This document shows, one piece after another, positions 1 to 7,077 of a stretch of DNA of 8,416 bases. How positions within the stretch are numbered: position 1 is the stretch's first letter; the number at the start of each line of letters is the position of its first letter. The position numbers and the translations under genes were made by a program. Source of the DNA: Chloroflexota bacterium (GTDB lineage Bacteria > Chloroflexota > Anaerolineae > Aggregatilineales > UBA3940); assembly GCA_011051745.1 (NCBI GenBank), contig DRKO01000385.1, positions 1 to 8,416 on the forward strand, written 5' to 3'. Below the pieces are notes generated by a model, which had not been told where the DNA came from, ran no database searches, and saw only the letters and a program-made list of their open reading frames with translations.

Positions 1-23
1 ATGGCGGGCGGTGGAGAGCGGAT

Positions 24-52
24 TTGGCTTTCCGGCGCAGGGCGACTATCAT
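24..52 (+). promoter_or_regulatory. Putative sigma70-type promoter for the lipoprotein/nuclease/YigZ unit
   Basis: TTGGCT (24-29) matches the -35 consensus at four of six positions. TATCAT (47-52) matches the -10 consensus at five of six, and the spacer is 17 bases. Transcription would start near 58-60, giving a leader of about 28 bases that carries the ribosome binding site of the lipoprotein gene. The match was found by eye in a short stretch, and the left edge of the window hides the upstream gene, so read-through from upstream is equally possible. Confidence 0.4.
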
Positions 53-70
53 TGCCAAAATGCTCCATAG

Positions 71-80
71 AAGAGGAGGA
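71..80 (+). promoter_or_regulatory. Shine-Dalgarno site that sets the lipoprotein start
   Basis: AAGAGGAGGA lies six bases before the ATG at 87. It selects this ATG over an in-frame TTG at 24. The TTG would add 21 arginine-rich residues in front of an otherwise normal lipoprotein signal peptide and would overlap the putative promoter. Confidence 0.8.
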
Positions 81-86
81 AACAGG

Positions 87-2153
87 ATGAACATACGGGG
101 AAAAGGGGAGGTGCTCGCCCTGATGGCACTGATGGTCATCGCGGCCCTGCCAGCCTGCACCGCAACCACGCCGACAGAAGGAGCGACCGGGCAGGCAGCG
201 GCGGAATCACCGACGGACACCCCGCGCCCGACGGCAACGCCCACGCTGGAGCCCACGCCGGAGCCAACCGCCACACCGACCGAAGTTCCAGAGGCCACGC
301 CAACCCCTCCGGTGGAGGAGCGTCTGGACGCTTTTTCAGAAGCGCCCACCGGGGAAGACATCGCCCTCTACGAGACGCTACTGGCGCTCGATCCGCCGGT
401 CTTTGACCGCGTGGCGGCGGCGATTGCGCTGGAAGGGGTGGACCCGGCCAGCATTCCAGAGCCGCCGGAGGAGCCGGAGACCGTCTACCAGCCGGGGGAC
501 ATCGCCACCTTCTGGGTTCACAACGTGGATCGGAACACATACACCGGGGTTGAGGCCGAGCTGGTGCTCACCTCCCGCCATGCTTACTTCTGGCTGGACA
601 CCAACAGCATCCCCCTGAACCCCACTCTGGAACGCGCCACCCCCGCCGACTGGCAGGCAGCGGCGGAGTCGTTCGACGCGACCTATGAAGCCGTGCGGGC
701 CGTGTTTGGCAATGAGGCGTCGCCGGGCATAGACGGCGACCCGATGCTCCACATCCTGCATTCCGACCGGCTGGGACAGGTCGGCGGGTACTTCGGCGGG
801 CCGGATATGTTACCCTCCGAGGTAGAGGAATACTCGAACGAACATGAGATGTTCTTCGTCTCGATCCCCGGCGTGGGCGGCATCGCCAGCGCGTACTATC
901 ACTCCACGCTGGCGCATGAGTTCCAGCACATGATCCATGAGAACATGGACCCGGACGAGGACCTGTGGATCAACGAGGGGCTGAGCGAACTGGCCCAGCA
1001 GATCGCCGGGATGCGCGGCGACGACTGGGCCTCGGCCTTCACCGACGACATGGATCGGTCGCTCTGGTACTGGGGCAGCGACGGTAGCGACTACGGCCAC
1101 GCCTATCTGATCGTGGATTACCTGTACGAGCGCTTCGGCCCGGAGTTCATCACCGCGCTGGTCGCGCAGCCGGAGAACGGCTTTGCGGGGGTGGATCAAA
1201 CGCTGGCCGAACTGGGCTACGATGAGACGTTCGACACCCTCTACGGCGACTTCATGGCCGCCCTCTACCTGAACGACCCCGCGCTGGCCGATGGGCGCTA
1301 CGCCTTCAACGAGGCCGGGTTTGGCCGCGTGAGCGCCACCGGGGTGCTGGACGCGCCGGAGAGCTACACGGGCGAGGTCAACCAGTACGGGATTGACATC
1401 ATCCGCGTGCGGGGCGACGGCCCGGCCACGATCACCTTCAGAGGGGCTCAGACGACAACCCTCGTGCCCGCCGATCCGGTCAGCGGGCGGTATATGTGGT
1501 GGTCGAACCGGGGCGACTCAAGCTTCAGCACGCTGACGCGCGAGGTGGACCTGAGCGGCGTTGAGAGCGCCACGCTGAGCTACCGGGCCTGGTTCCACAT
1601 CGAGACGGACTGGGACTACGCCTACGTGATGGTCTCGACCGACGGCGGGGAGACCTGGACAACGCTCCCCGGCACGTCGAGCACCGACCGCGACCCGAAC
1701 GGCTCGAACTACGGACACGGGATCACAGGGCGGAGCGGCGGACATCGTGAGCCGGTCTGGGTGGAGGAAACGGTTGACCTGAGCGACTACGCCGGGCAGA
1801 CGATCCTGCTGCGCTTCGCGATGGTCAACGACGAGGGCGTCCACGAGGAAGGCTTCGTGATCGATGACATCGCGATCCCGGAGATCGGCTTCTTCGACGA
1901 CGTGGAGGACGGCGAGAACGGCTGGACGGCGGATGGCTTCGTGCGGATTCACAACCGCGTGCCGCAGCGCTGGCTGGTCAACGCGGCCCTGCTCGGCCCG
2001 ACGACGGTCGTTCAGCCGCTTGAGATCGTGGATGGGGTTGGAACGCTTGAAGTAGACCTCAGCACGGTGGATGCCGTCGTGCTGTTCATCACCGGCCAGA
2101 CGCGCTTCACAACCTCGGTGGCCCCCTACCGCGTTGACGTGACGCCGCGCTAA
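87..2153 (+). CDS. Secreted lipoprotein, HExxH zinc metallopeptidase with immune-inhibitor-A-like C-terminus
   Basis: The 688-residue protein is predicted to be exported, lipid-anchored and active outside the membrane as a protease. A basic N-terminus and hydrophobic stretch (about 9-22) end in the lipobox LPAC, with Cys24 as the lipidation site. Residues about 40-75 are a Thr/Pro/Glu-rich tether. The catalytic core has HEFQH at 277-281 (His277, Glu278, His281) and a downstream WINEG whose Glu297 fits the third zinc ligand of gluzincins. The HEFQHMIH...NEGLSE pattern resembles M30 (hyicolysin-like) and related bacterial peptidases. Residues about 465-598 (DGGETW, FVIDDI) resemble the MAM-like beta-sandwich of immune inhibitor A. 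Residues about 599-688, starting FFDDVEDG, resemble the next InhA C-terminal domain. The catalytic motif is intact. Substrate is unknown, and the exact peptidase family (M30 or M6-like) cannot be settled by eye. The nuclease gene follows after 12 bases. Confidence 0.85.
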   Translation: MNIRGKGEVLALMALMVIAALPACTATTPTEGATGQAAAESPTDTPRPTATPTLEPTPEPTATPTEVPEATPTPPVEERLDAFSEAPTGEDIALYETLLALDPPVFDRVAAAIALEGVDPASIPEPPEEPETVYQPGDIATFWVHNVDRNTYTGVEAELVLTSRHAYFWLDTNSIPLNPTLERATPADWQAAAESFDATYEAVRAVFGNEASPGIDGDPMLHILHSDRLGQVGGYFGGPDMLPSEVEEYSNEHEMFFVSIPGVGGIASAYYHSTLAHEFQHMIHENMDPDEDLWINEGLSELAQQIAGMRGDDWASAFTDDMDRSLWYWGSDGSDYGHAYLIVDYLYERFGPEFITALVAQPENGFAGVDQTLAELGYDETFDTLYGDFMAALYLNDPALADGRYAFNEAGFGRVSATGVLDAPESYTGEVNQYGIDIIRVRGDGPATITFRGAQTTTLVPADPVSGRYMWWSNRGDSSFSTLTREVDLSGVESATLSYRAWFHIETDWDYAYVMVSTDGGETWTTLPGTSSTDRDPNGSNYGHGITGRSGGHREPVWVEETVDLSDYAGQTILLRFAMVNDEGVHEEGFVIDDIAIPEIGFFDDVEDGENGWTADGFVRIHNRVPQRWLVNAALLGPTTVVQPLEIVDGVGTLEVDLSTVDAVVLFITGQTRFTTSVAPYRVDVTPR

Positions 2154-2165
2154 AGAGAGGCCGCC

Positions 2166-3578
2166 ATGAAACACATCCCGGCGGGCGCGTTCCTGACTCT
2201 GGCGGAGTGCGACCGGAAAGTGTTCCTTGAGCACAACGGAGACCCTTCGCTCCGGCTCCCGCCCACGCCCTATCAACGCTGGATCATGGGGCAGGGGCAG
2301 GCCTTCGAGAGGGACGTGGTCGCCGGGTTCGATGTTCAACGACCGGCCTATCCTGCCGGTCGGCTGGAGACGGGGTTCCACGCCACGCTGGAATTGATGC
2401 AGCGTGGCGTGCCGTATATCTATCAGGGGGTGTTGCAGGCCGCCGATCTGATCGGCCTGCCCGACCTGCTGGAACAGGTGGACGGCCCCTCGCGGCTGGG
2501 CGGGTGGCACTACCGCCCGATTGACATCAAGCTTGCCACCCGCGTCCATCCAGAGCACCGCCTTCAGATGATGGCCTACATCCGCCTGCTGGAGCTGATT
2601 CAGGGTGTGCGGCCCGATGGGAGCCTGTTCCTGCGGCTGCCCCCTGATCAGCGTGCCCCCGACCGCCTGTACCACGCGGAAACGATCACCTTCAACGAAA
2701 CGCTTTTCGCCGAAAAGCTGGAGGAAGTTCGGAAGCTGATCGGCGGCTACGAACCGCTCCCCTTTATCTCCTCGACCTGCAACGGATGCGAATGGCGGGA
2801 GCATTGCCTGCCCATCGCGGAGGCGGCGGAGGACGTTTCTCTGCTGCCGGGGATGACGCGGCAGGCATGGCGTGGCCTGCGCGAGCAGGGGCTGGGGACA
2901 CTGCGGGCAATCGCAGGCGCGACCCCGAAAGAGCTGCAGGCCATCAAAGGGATCGGGAAGAAGCGGGCCCGGAAGTACACCACACTGGCACAGGCCTTTC
3001 TGGAAGAGCGGGCGATCCCGTTTGAGAAACTCATGTTTGAGGCCTCGCAGGCGCCGATCTTCTTCGACGTGGAGAGCGTCCCCGGCGAGGGGATCATCTA
3101 CCTGATGGGCACGCTGATCGTGGAGGGCGGGGAAGCACGCTTCGAGTACGATCTGGCGGAGAGCCGGGAGGATGAAGCGGCGATGTGGCGCTCTTTTCTC
3201 GACCGCATGGAGCGGCTGGACGGGCTGCTCTATCACTACGGCGCATACGAGCGCACGGCGATCTGCCAGTTGGCCGACCGGTACGGCGAGGGCGAGCGGG
3301 CCGATGACCTGCTGGATCGGATGATCGATCTGCGGCGCATTCTGATCGATAGCGTCGCGCTACCGCTGCGGGGGTACTCGCTGAAGGACGTGGCCCCCTG
3401 GCTGGGCTTCGAGTGGACGGGCGAGACGCAGGCGGCGGACGACTCGATGCTGGAATACATCCACTGGCTGGAGGACGGCGACCGGCGGCGGCTGGAGCGC
3501 ATCCTGCGTTACAACGAGGACGACTGCCGCGCGACGCTGGCGGTGTACGAGTGGCTGCGGGAGCTGGCAGGGCGGTGA
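2166..3578 (+). CDS. TM0106-family RecB-like putative nuclease (PD-(D/E)XK + HhH + RNase H-like)
   Basis: This 470-residue cytoplasmic protein probably acts on DNA or RNA ends, but no pathway is established for the family. The N-terminal part is a RecB/Cas4-like PD-(D/E)XK nuclease: GVLQAADLIG (88-97) with Asp94, IDIK (Asp120, Lys122), and a QxxxY motif (Gln134, Tyr138). Cys15 together with Cys205, Cys208 and Cys214 (CX2CX5C) matches the iron-sulfur cluster pattern of AddB, Cas4 and Dna2. Residues about 228-280 contain a helix-hairpin-helix (AIKGIGKKRA), a usual non-specific DNA-binding element. The C-terminal part is a YprB-type RNase H-like domain: FFDVES (Asp301, Glu303), Asp388 and YNEDD (Tyr449 to Asp453), fitting a DEDD exonuclease. 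No helicase domain is fused, unlike longer relatives. The ATG at 2166 has AGAGAGG six bases ahead. It sits 12 bases after the lipoprotein stop and overlaps the next gene by four bases. Confidence 0.85.
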   Translation: MKHIPAGAFLTLAECDRKVFLEHNGDPSLRLPPTPYQRWIMGQGQAFERDVVAGFDVQRPAYPAGRLETGFHATLELMQRGVPYIYQGVLQAADLIGLPDLLEQVDGPSRLGGWHYRPIDIKLATRVHPEHRLQMMAYIRLLELIQGVRPDGSLFLRLPPDQRAPDRLYHAETITFNETLFAEKLEEVRKLIGGYEPLPFISSTCNGCEWREHCLPIAEAAEDVSLLPGMTRQAWRGLREQGLGTLRAIAGATPKELQAIKGIGKKRARKYTTLAQAFLEERAIPFEKLMFEASQAPIFFDVESVPGEGIIYLMGTLIVEGGEARFEYDLAESREDEAAMWRSFLDRMERLDGLLYHYGAYERTAICQLADRYGEGERADDLLDRMIDLRRILIDSVALPLRGYSLKDVAPWLGFEWTGETQAADDSMLEYIHWLEDGDRRRLERILRYNEDDCRATLAVYEWLRELAGR

Positions 3579-4216
3579 CGAAGGAGAGAGGCGGAAGCCG
3601 CTACCCCGTTCCGGCGGAGACGACGCGGGTCGAGATGCGGGTTGTCAATTCACGCTTCATCGCGACCATCGGGCAGGCGCGGACGGTCGAGGAGGCGCGG
3701 GCGTTTATCGAGCGCATCCGCGAGGAGTTCCGGGACGCCACGCACAACGTCTACGCCTTCCGGGTGGGATACGGGCCGTCGGTCACGGAGGGGATGAGCG
3801 ACGACGGCGAGCCGCCCGGCACGGCAGGGCGTCCGGCGCTGGCCGTGCTGCGCGGGGCCGATCTGGGCGATGTGGTGCTGGTCATCACCCGCTATTTCGG
3901 GGGCACAAAGCTTGGAACCGGCGGGCTGGTGCGGGCCTACACCGGAGCCGCACAGGAAGCGCTCCGGGCGTTGCGCGTGGTCGAGCGCGTCGAGCGGCGG
4001 CGGGGGCGGATCAACGTGCCGTATAGCCTGTATGAACCGGTCAGGCAGGCGATCATCGCCGCCGGGGGCGAGATCGCGGGCGAGGAATTCGCAGGCGAGG
4101 TGACGCTGAAACTGACCGTCCCTGTCGGGGACATCGCAGGGCTGGAAGCCGCGCTGGCGGAGCTTTCCGGCGGTCGGCTGCATGTGGCGTGGGGAGAAGC
4201 GGATCAGCCTTCCTGA
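3575..4216 (+). CDS. yigZ: IMPACT/YigZ family protein (UPF0029 + DUF1949)
   Basis: The 213-residue protein is of normal length for the family (about 200-220). The N-terminal UPF0029 domain carries the signatures DDGEPPGTAG (76-85) and GGTKLGTGGLVRAYTGA (109-125). Residues about 143-205 form the DUF1949 ferredoxin-like domain. In eukaryotes the related IMPACT/Yih1 proteins bind Gcn1 and restrain Gcn2. The bacterial role is not settled; RNA or ribosome-related functions are usually suggested. I chose the GTG at 3575 because it overlaps the nuclease stop as GTGA, keeps the family N-terminus (SRYPVPAE) and gives the expected length. The next in-frame ATG (3635) would remove that conserved start. 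Translation is probably coupled to the nuclease gene. The 3' end overlaps the convergent kinase gene by 13 bases. Confidence 0.88.
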   Translation: MTKERGGSRYPVPAETTRVEMRVVNSRFIATIGQARTVEEARAFIERIREEFRDATHNVYAFRVGYGPSVTEGMSDDGEPPGTAGRPALAVLRGADLGDVVLVITRYFGGTKLGTGGLVRAYTGAAQEALRALRVVERVERRRGRINVPYSLYEPVRQAIIAAGGEIAGEEFAGEVTLKLTVPVGDIAGLEAALAELSGGRLHVAWGEADQPS

Positions 4217-6594
4217 GGGGGAACCGGCAGGGTGAACCAGAAGGTGCTCCCCTCCTCCGGCATGCTCTCCACACCGATCTCGCCGTTCAGCTTGGTGATG
4301 ATGCGCTTGACAATCGCCAGCCCCAGCCCGGAGCCTTTCACCTCGGTGGTGTGGAAGCGCGTAAACATCTCGAACACCCGCCCCTGATCCTGCAGGGCGA
4401 TGCCCATGCCGTTGTCAATCACCTCATAGCGGGCCAGATCATCGCCGATCAGCATCCCCCGGATGGCGATCCTCGGCTCCGGATTTTCATCCCCGATATA
4501 CTTGATGGCGTTCTCTATCAGGTTGGCGAAAACCGCCTCCAGCCAGGGCCGGTGAGCCAGCGCGGGCGGCAGGTCGGCGTCCACCTCAACCTCAATGCCC
4601 CGCTCCTCGATCTGGGTCTGGAAGCGGGCCAGCACCTCCTCTACCAGAGGAGCAACCGGGACCTCCTCGATGGTCTCCTCGGCGTGGCGCAGGCGGGCCA
4701 GCAGCAGCAGCTCCTCGATCATCTCGTTCATCTTGAGGGCGTAAGTCTCGATGTGCTCCAGCCCCTCGAGCACGTTTTTGCTCATCTCGTCGGAGAACTC
4801 GCTCCGCAGCACGTTGGCAAACCCGACGATGATCTGAAGCGGGCTTTTCAGGTCATGGGCCACCATATAGGTGAAGGCGTCAAGCTCGTTGTTGCGCCCC
4901 TCCAGTTCATGGGCATGGCGCTGAACGGCCTCGTAAAGCTCGGCGTTCTTGATCGCGATGGCGGCCTGATTGGCGAAGGCCTGAAGATGCTCCGCATGTT
5001 CATCTTGGAAGAACCCCGGCGTCGCGCTGACCACCGAGAGAAAGCCGATCACCTCATCGTTTCGGATGATCGGCGCGCCGACGCTTGAGCGCACCCACTC
5101 CATCCCCGGCACAACGATCCAGTTGGCGAACTCCCGCACGTCCGGGATGACGAGCGGCTGCTGCGTCTCCATCATCCGGCGCAGGTCTGGCGTCTCGGCG
5201 AGCGGGAATCGGACATCCAGGATGCCCTCCGGCTCCAGCCGGTCGCCGCGAGTGTGGTAGCGGGCGACCTGTGCCATATCGGAGCAGAGCAGCAGGACGC
5301 TGGCCGCGTCATGCGGGATCACGCGGTCAAGGTGCTCAAGGATACGATCCAGCACCTCATCGAGGGAGAGGGTGCTGTTGAGGACCGCCGCCGTATCGCG
5401 CAGGGCCTCGGCCAGCACACGCTGTGCCCGCTCGGCGGTCTGGGCTTCCTTGATGCTTGTCAGGTCTCCGATGGCGACGATATGCGCCGTCTGCCCTTTG
5501 TAGACGATCTGGTTGGCATACGCCTGAGCAGGAAAGGTCGAGCCATCCTTCCGGCGGGCCATGAATTCGCGAGGTTGCGAAAGACCGCCCTCTGCGTGCT
5601 CCTCCACCAGGGGGCGGGACTCATCGGCTATCAACTCAAGGGGCGAGAGTCCGGTTGCCTCCGCCTGTGTATAGCCGAACATCACTTCAAAGGCGTGGTT
5701 GACGGCCAGCACCTCTTCGCCCGTGTGGATCAGCACGGCCTGAGGGACGGATTCGAAAAGCATCCGGAAGTGCTCCCGGCTCTCCCGCAGAGCTTCTTCC
5801 GCCTTGATCCGGTCGGTGATGTCATGTGCAATGCACATGATCCCCTCAGGGACGGGATACACCCTGACCTCGAAGACGCCCGGCAGCCCTTCCGGCAACA
5901 GGAAGTTGGTTGTGAACTGGCGGGGGCGGCCCGTCTCCATCACCTGCTTGTAGGCCCGGAACTGGAGCGTCCCCTCGATGTCGGGGAAAACGTCCATGAT
6001 GCGCTGGCCGATCAGGTCGCTTTCGTCTTTCGCCGTCACCCGTGAGGCGGCCAGGTTGGCGTGTGTATACCGCCATTCACGGTCAATCACATAACAGATA
6101 TCGGTGATGCTGTTGAAAAGCTGACGGTAGCGCTCCTCGCTCTCGCGCAGTGCCTCTTCCGTCTCCACGCGGCTGCTGACTTCCAGCCCGACAATCTGGG
6201 TGGCGGAGCGCCCCTGATAGGTGATCGGTATCGCCTGTATCTCGACCTCAATCGTTCGGCCATCCACCCCGACCAGCTTCTCTACCAGGGGAGGGACAGC
6301 CTGCCGCCCCTTCTGAGTCTGGCGGATACGCTCCCGGACGATCTCTTTAAAATCAGGGTGCACAAAGTCGAGAACATCCCGACCGATGATCTCGGAGGGA
6401 TCGCTGGCTCCCAGCATCCGGGCCCCTGCTGGGTTGATGTATACCACCCGGCCCTCGCAGTGAACGGCGACAAGAGCGGGAGCCTGTTCAACTAGCAGGT
6501 GATATGGTACATCCGCGCTGGCAGAGGTGGCATTGACAAGAGGGGGATCAACCGGACCCTGAGCGGCTGAAGGATCGTCGCCCGGTTGTGACAT
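4204..6594 (-). CDS. Soluble sensor histidine kinase, PAS-PAS-PAS-GAF-HisKA-HATPase
   Basis: This 796-residue kinase should sense a cytoplasmic or diffusible signal, autophosphorylate on His580 and pass the phosphate to a response regulator. No hydrophobic stretch long enough for a membrane helix is seen. Domains in order: PAS (about 30-140), a short linker helix (EALRESEERYRQLF), PAS (about 155-262), the linker repeated (EALRESREHFRMLF), PAS (about 275-385), GAF (about 405-555) and a helical lead-in (555-572). HisKA follows with the H-box VAHDLKSPL (578-586), then HATPase_c with the N-box NLIENAIKY (691-699), G1 DNGMG (727-731), F-box FEMFTRF (741-747) and G2 GSGLGLA (754-760). All catalytic boxes look intact. 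No receiver domain is fused and no response regulator is nearby, so it is an orphan here. The ATG at 6594 has a good ribosome site. Confidence 0.93.
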   Translation of the reverse strand: MSQPGDDPSAAQGPVDPPLVNATSASADVPYHLLVEQAPALVAVHCEGRVVYINPAGARMLGASDPSEIIGRDVLDFVHPDFKEIVRERIRQTQKGRQAVPPLVEKLVGVDGRTIEVEIQAIPITYQGRSATQIVGLEVSSRVETEEALRESEERYRQLFNSITDICYVIDREWRYTHANLAASRVTAKDESDLIGQRIMDVFPDIEGTLQFRAYKQVMETGRPRQFTTNFLLPEGLPGVFEVRVYPVPEGIMCIAHDITDRIKAEEALRESREHFRMLFESVPQAVLIHTGEEVLAVNHAFEVMFGYTQAEATGLSPLELIADESRPLVEEHAEGGLSQPREFMARRKDGSTFPAQAYANQIVYKGQTAHIVAIGDLTSIKEAQTAERAQRVLAEALRDTAAVLNSTLSLDEVLDRILEHLDRVIPHDAASVLLLCSDMAQVARYHTRGDRLEPEGILDVRFPLAETPDLRRMMETQQPLVIPDVREFANWIVVPGMEWVRSSVGAPIIRNDEVIGFLSVVSATPGFFQDEHAEHLQAFANQAAIAIKNAELYEAVQRHAHELEGRNNELDAFTYMVAHDLKSPLQIIVGFANVLRSEFSDEMSKNVLEGLEHIETYALKMNEMIEELLLLARLRHAEETIEEVPVAPLVEEVLARFQTQIEERGIEVEVDADLPPALAHRPWLEAVFANLIENAIKYIGDENPEPRIAIRGMLIGDDLARYEVIDNGMGIALQDQGRVFEMFTRFHTTEVKGSGLGLAIVKRIITKLNGEIGVESMPEEGSTFWFTLPVPPQEG

Positions 6595-6606
6595 TCTCCT
6601 GCTCCT
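6595..6606 (-). promoter_or_regulatory. Tandem Shine-Dalgarno for the histidine kinase
   Basis: Read on the minus strand the sequence is AGGAGCAGGAGA followed directly by the ATG at 6594. It has two AGGAG copies. The upstream copy (6602-6606) has a standard seven-base spacing and the inner copy (6596-6600) is one base away. The upstream copy is the likely functional one and supports this start. Confidence 0.7.
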
Positions 6607-6638
6607 GTACGGCCCACTGCCACGCTCCGCGCGATCAG

Positions 6639-6673
6639 CCGGAGGGCTCTCCCGTTGCCACAGGGAAATCCGG
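6639..6673 (-). other. Imperfect hairpin in the kinase leader
   Basis: CCGGA (6639-6643) pairs with TCCGG (6669-6673). Nested inside, TCCC (6650-6653) pairs with GGGA (6663-6666) around a nine-base loop. The two stems are separated by an asymmetric bulge. It would lie in the untranslated leader about 45-80 bases ahead of the kinase start. It does not match a riboswitch class I know, and in GC-rich DNA such pairing may occur by chance. Confidence 0.2.
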
Positions 6674-6855
6674 ACACATAGCTCGGAGGTAACTCATACA
6701 GCGGCCTCGGAACTGCTAGAGAGCCACCTCCACGCGAAGCGAGGCAGGGCCTGTCAAATAAACACCGGCAAAACCTTTCCGGCCCATGATGCCGTCTATC
6801 TCAGCAGCAGGGCACGGGGACCTCACCGTTCACTTACCCCATCCGCTGTGCCTAA

Positions 6856-6883
6856 ATCATAGCACACCTTCATTTATTCGCAA
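6856..6883 (-). promoter_or_regulatory. Probable sigma70-type promoter with extended -10 for the histidine kinase
   Basis: On the minus strand TTGCGA (6878-6883) is followed after 16 bases by TATGAT (6856-6861), which matches the -10 consensus at five of six positions. TG sits one base upstream of the -10 hexamer, making an extended -10 element. The site falls in a local AT-rich patch, as expected for a promoter in GC-rich DNA. Transcription would start near 6849, leaving an untranslated leader of about 255 bases before the kinase ATG at 6594. Confidence 0.55.
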
Positions 6884-7019
6884 GCATGTTCCTGCCCCCG
6901 CCGCAGGGAGGAGTCGGCAGGGGACTCTCATTCTATTTACAGAAGGAGTCACCCGTCGTGACATGGCAGGCCACACACGGAGCGCCGCCCCGCAGAACCT
7001 CTCGGAGACCCGCCGGATC

Positions 7020-7050
7020 GAAAAACGCGCCCCGTCAGGACAGGGCGCGT
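7020..7050 (-). terminator. Intrinsic terminator of the ccdA-DUF2085 transcript
   Basis: A perfect eight-base stem pairs ACGCGCCC (7025-7032) with GGGCGCGT (7043-7050) around a ten-base loop. On the minus strand it is followed by a run of five T (complement of 7021-7025, the last of which is in the stem). It lies 27 bases after the stop codon of the DUF2085 gene, so it fits transcription leftward from that gene. The T-run on this side only gives the direction. Confidence 0.85.
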
Positions 7051-7077
7051 CGTACAACCCCGGAAGGCCGAACCCGT

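Larger units (their letters stand above)
6595..7077. other. Intergenic region between the kinase and DUF2085 genes
   Basis: This is the only long gap in the window (about 480 bases). From left to right it holds the kinase ribosome site, about 240 bases of leader with an imperfect hairpin (6639-6673), an AT-richer stretch with the probable kinase promoter (6856-6883), about 135 bases with nothing I can assign (6884-7019), and the terminator of the DUF2085 transcript (7020-7050). No convincing protein-coding frame or tRNA was seen. Confidence 0.7.

Noticed and set aside
2..70. Frame open from the left edge to a TAG at 68-70, possible tail of an upstream gene
   Set aside because: Only 22 codons are visible, no recognisable motif is present, and the stretch overlaps the putative promoter at 24-52. 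It could be real but cannot be supported.
223..320. Repetitive-looking DNA in the lipoprotein gene
   Set aside because: It simply encodes the Thr/Pro-rich tether. No exact tandem repeat unit is maintained.
1518..3236. Antisense open frame of 572 codons
   Set aside because: It lies opposite the lipoprotein and nuclease genes, both with clear family motifs. Its translation has no domain and is of the Arg/His/Pro/Gln-rich kind typical of antisense frames in GC-rich DNA.
4189..6495. Several plus-strand open frames opposite the kinase, including 4189-5088 and 5254-6045
   Set aside because: They are shadows of a kinase with intact motifs across its full length. No signature was seen in the translations.
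6752..6757. Perfect TTGACA on the minus strand in the kinase leader, possible second promoter
   Set aside because: No acceptable -10 hexamer lies 15-19 bases downstream; the sequence there is GC-rich.
6790..6830. GCTGAGA on the minus strand, resembling part of a TPP riboswitch
   Set aside because: The other conserved segments of that riboswitch, such as the CCTGATCTGG-type motif and the following element, are absent at the expected distance.
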